Notes under the pieces: model-generated
Told to the model about the DNA's origin: nothing
The model's database searches: none
Seen by the model: only the letters and a program-made list of their open reading frames with translations
In this document: one piece after another, positions 61,923-64,000 of the stretch
How positions within the stretch are numbered: position 1 is the stretch's first letter
Layout: each line of letters begins with the position of its first letter
Translations under genes and position numbers: made by a program
Source of the DNA: AP-15 sp035252905
GTDB lineage: Bacteria > Pseudomonadota > Alphaproteobacteria > ATCC43930 > CGMCC-115725
Length of the DNA stretch: 64,000 nucleotides
Assembly (NCBI GenBank): GCA_035252905.1
Contig: DATFCQ010000051.1
Span: 3,557-67,556 of the forward strand
Direction: 5' to 3'

Positions 61923-63341
61923 TCAGCCTATATGAGATTCCGATTCTCCAGCTGCTTCGAGCACGGCTGCGCGCCATTCGCGCTTCACGGGCAGGATCGG
62001 CGGCATCGGCGCGGCCTCAGGCTCTGCCGTCGGCTCCGCAACAATGTTCTTCTCGGATCGCGAGGCCTTGCGCATGAACAGGTTGTAGAGCAGCCATTGG
62101 GAACGATGCCGTGGACCGCGTAGCGGGAAGCGGCCGGCGATCGAGGAGGCCGAATAGAAGCGCCGGTATGCCTCGCCGCCACCGACACGCAGCGCGTCCG
62201 CCGACATCCGCGCCGGGCGATAGACGACCTGGCCCTGATCGTACATCGTCCAGTCGAAGGAGATGATGCGGTCCGCCCGCTTCATCTCGTACCAGGTCAG
62301 CGTGCCGGGATAGGGCGTCAATGTCGAATAGGCGCAGGCGTCGTATCCGGCAGCGATGTTGAAATCGGCGGTCTCTTTAAAGACTGACGCATCATCGCCG
62401 TCGAAGCCGAAGATGAACAGGCCGAATACCATGATCCCGTAGGAATGCACCTTCTCGACCAGAGCAGCGAAATTTTCCGGCCGGTTGACGTGCTTGTGTA
62501 CACTCCTGAGCGTATCGCGCGAGATCGATTCAAAGCCGATGCTCAGCATCGTACAGCCGCTTGCGGCGGCCAGTTCGAGCATGCGGTCGTCCTGCGCGAG
62601 CTTGGAGGTGACGCCGGCCTGCCAATGGATGTTGCGTCCCTTCAGGGCCCGCATCACCTCCTTCGGGCGCTCGGGCGTGCCGAAAAAATCGGCGTCATTG
62701 ATCGAGATGGTGCGCGACCCGCAGTTCTCCATTTCGCGGATCACCTCATCGACCGGCCGATAGCGGAATTTGAGGCCGTTCATCAGCGGCTCGGCGCAGA
62801 AGGTGCAGCCTTGATGGCAGCCGCGCGAGGTCTGGACGAAGGTGCAATTGACGTAGCGGTTCTTCTTCAACAGATCGTAGCGCGGCATCGGCAGCCCGAC
62901 CATCGGATGCAGCCTGTCCGACTTGTAGGTTCCGCGCATGGCCCCGTGTTCGAGATCATCGAGCAATTTGTCGATCACCAGTTCGGCCTCACCGACGACG
63001 ACGGCATCGCAATGCCGCAGCGCTTCTTGGGGCATGAAGCTCGGATGCACGCCGCCCATGGCGACAGGCACGCCCTTGGCGCGAAATTGGTCGGCAATTT
63101 CATAACCGCGGTTGACGTAACTCGTCATCGCGGAAATCCCGACGAGGTCTGCCTTCACATCAAAATCAATGGGCTCGATGTTCTCGTCGGTGAGCACCAC
63201 TTCGTATCGCTCGCGCGGGATGGATGCGGCGACCGCGAGCAATCCGGCCAGCGGAGAATAGAGCGCCCGGTTCAGGTACACCGGACGGGTCGTCAGCGAA
63301 TCGGTTTTGGGATTAATGAGATGGATAATGCGCGAGCGCAC
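61923..63341 (-). CDS. B12-binding domain radical SAM protein
   Basis: A 472-residue radical SAM enzyme. The N-terminal cobalamin-binding domain spans about 1-135 (VAMGGVHPSFMPQEAL, CDAVVVGEAE). The radical SAM core follows with the 4Fe-4S motif CHQGCTFC (Cys175, 179, 182), GIMVFGLFIFGFDGD later, and a C-terminal DUF4070-like region. Relatives (HpnP, HpnJ, BchE type) methylate or rearrange unactivated carbons of lipids and pigments. No DxHxxG cobalamin His motif is seen, so corrinoid binding may be base-off without His. GTG 63341 with GGGAGGATCCG is well supported. Monocistronic. Confidence 0.9.
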   Translation of the reverse strand: MRSRIIHLINPKTDSLTTRPVYLNRALYSPLAGLLAVAASIPRERYEVVLTDENIEPIDFDVKADLVGISAMTSYVNRGYEIADQFRAKGVPVAMGGVHPSFMPQEALRHCDAVVVGEAELVIDKLLDDLEHGAMRGTYKSDRLHPMVGLPMPRYDLLKKNRYVNCTFVQTSRGCHQGCTFCAEPLMNGLKFRYRPVDEVIREMENCGSRTISINDADFFGTPERPKEVMRALKGRNIHWQAGVTSKLAQDDRMLELAAASGCTMLSIGFESISRDTLRSVHKHVNRPENFAALVEKVHSYGIMVFGLFIFGFDGDDASVFKETADFNIAAGYDACAYSTLTPYPGTLTWYEMKRADRIISFDWTMYDQGQVVYRPARMSADALRVGGGEAYRRFYSASSIAGRFPLRGPRHRSQWLLYNLFMRKASRSEKNIVAEPTAEPEAAPMPPILPVKREWRAAVLEAAGESESHIG

Positions 63342-63537
63342 CGGATCCTCCCAACACAGCTCGGCCTCGAGGTAGACGCTGTCACTTTAAGGAAGGTTCC
63401 CGCGCCTCGCCGGATATCTATCTCATCGCAGTGCGGCTTTAAGCTGCTGGCGCGGATAGGCTTTGTTTTATGATCTACTTCCGCCTCAGCGTCTTGCCTA
63501 ACTTGAACACCAGTGTTCTGACTGCGTGATATCTATA

Positions 63538-63690
63538 AGAGCCTGTTTGAGTGAGGCAAGTGGCGGAATGCGCTCCGCTTCGCTACGCTTTTCCGCCCTA
63601 CAACCGTTCTCGACGCGCATGAAGCGCAGGGCGGAAGAGCGCAGCGTATTCCGCCGGCTTTACGGCACGACGGCGACTCAAACAGGCTCT
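63538..63690. repeat. REP-doublet-like element, copy 7 (most complete)
   Basis: Both outer ends are intact: AGAGCCTGTTTGAGT at the left and ACTCAAACAGGCTCT at the right, a perfect 15-bp terminal inverted repeat. Inside are the arms GGCGGAATGCGCTCCGC... (ending TTTTCCGCCCTAC) and GGGCGGAAGAGCGCAGCGTA (continuing TTCCGCC), with a spacer between. The flanks are AT-rich (GATATCTATA and AAGATATTAC). This copy defines the element as a 153-base unit. Confidence 0.9.
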
Positions 63691-63743
63691 AAGATATTAC
63701 ATGATAGAGACTTGAGATTCGGACGAGGCTCACCGGCAATCAG

Positions 63744-63878
63744 ATGACCGAAGCCGTGCAATTGGCCGATCGGCTGGCTGGCGAGGCCGAAGCCCCGCGC
63801 CGGCAACTGGCGGACCACCAGGCCTTGCAAGCCGAACGCCAAGCCCTCAAAGCGCGTTTGGCTGACAGCCCGTTTTGA
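63744..63878 (+). other. 44-codon open frame, coiled-coil-like
   Basis: ATG 63744 to TGA 63878 encodes an Ala/Leu/Gln/Glu-rich helix, with LADHQALQAERQALKARLAD near the end. It resembles the leucine-zipper-like N-terminus of some IS66-type transposases or their accessory proteins, but is too short and plain to assign. It ends 4 bases before the stop of the IS5-type transposase on the other strand and may be a mobile-element remnant. Confidence 0.3.
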
Positions 63879-63881
63879 AAG

Positions 63882-64000
63882 TCATGAGGCGGGCAGTCGT
63901 CTGCGATTGGGATGAGCGAGGCGGTGGAGCATGAGGCGGATCGCGGCCAAGGTGACCATTGCCTCGGAGACCTCGGGCAGCGTCTGGTAGTCCTTGGACA
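63882..64000 (-). mobile_element. IS5-family transposase, C-terminal fragment at window edge
   Basis: Minus-strand frame entering at the right edge reads SKDYQTLPEVSEAMVTLAAI, then RLMLHRLAHPNRRRLPAS and a TGA stop at 63,882-63,884. This is the typical C-terminus of IS5-type DDE transposases (the catalytic Glu and most of the protein lie outside the window). The left inverted repeat of the element should fall near 63,840-63,880 but I cannot define it without the other end. Confidence 0.8.

Overview
This is 64 kb of GC-rich DNA (by eye about two thirds GC in genes) from a chromosome whose gene content fits an environmental alphaproteobacterium, probably of the Rhizobiales/Rhodospirillales kind. 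The pointers are class III CoA-transferases, flavin-dependent luciferase-like oxidoreductases, amidohydrolases, paired acyl-CoA dehydrogenases and several families of intergenic palindromes. No rRNA, tRNA or CRISPR array was seen. Both ends cut genes: an acyl-CoA dehydrogenase on the left and an IS5-type transposase on the right.

Layout. 1-2.6 kb: two acyl-CoA dehydrogenases and a VOC protein (+). 2.7-6.9 kb: CocE-type hydrolase, maleate-isomerase-like protein and MFS carrier (-). 7.2-10.1 kb: TTC38-like TPR protein and amidohydrolase (+). 10.2-16.7 kb (-): SRAP protein, lactonase-like MBL enzyme, asnS, VOC protein and a double-length CoA-transferase. 16.8-23 kb: dienelactone hydrolase, two amidohydrolases, a cytochrome c' and a diheme cytochrome c. 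23.2-26.7 kb (+): first AtzG-like/amidase pair, DUF1810 protein and a lipoprotein hydrolase. 26.8-28.5 kb (-): a two-gene unit with a degenerate ImmA/IrrE-like domain. 28.5-32.6 kb: SDR, second AtzG-like/amidase pair and an HdrB/GlpC-like Fe-S protein. 32.7-38.2 kb: a tight six-gene minus-strand operon that looks like aromatic acid catabolism. 38.5-39.3 kb: prlF-yhaV toxin-antitoxin. 39.5-43.9 kb: CoA-transferase, an AT-richer GmrSD-like restriction gene and a 2OG-Fe(II) oxygenase. 44.2-47.1 kb: VOC protein, then a luciferase-like monooxygenase/CMD/AhpD-like trio whose last gene is frameshifted. 47.25-47.6 kb: a DsrE-family gene with an in-frame TGA. 47.6-54.3 kb (-): three CoA-transferases, HMG-CoA-lyase-like enzyme and two luciferase-like oxidoreductases. 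54.8-58.5 kb: EmrAB-type efflux pair and a NAD(P)-binding protein. 58.5-64 kb: GNAT, sparse DNA, unknown protein, SnoaL-like protein, B12-binding radical SAM enzyme, repeats and an IS end.

How the genes work together. Most encode import, CoA activation, oxidation, hydrolysis and decarboxylation of organic acids, with efflux and detoxification added. They form short operons separated by repeats. At least seven copies of one REP-doublet-like element lie between genes; in two cases its outer end supplies the stop codon of the neighbouring gene.

The most striking observation is at 47,253-47,612. The DsrE-like frame contains a TGA that, read as selenocysteine, gives a U-x-x-C motif. The frame then stays open for 40 further codons of family-like sequence, and a small hairpin carrying GGUC lies about 20 bases after the TGA. 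This is a strong selenoprotein candidate. Second are the 26.8-28.5 kb two-gene unit, which I cannot assign to any described system, and the presence in one window of both fused and split forms of a two-part CoA-transferase.
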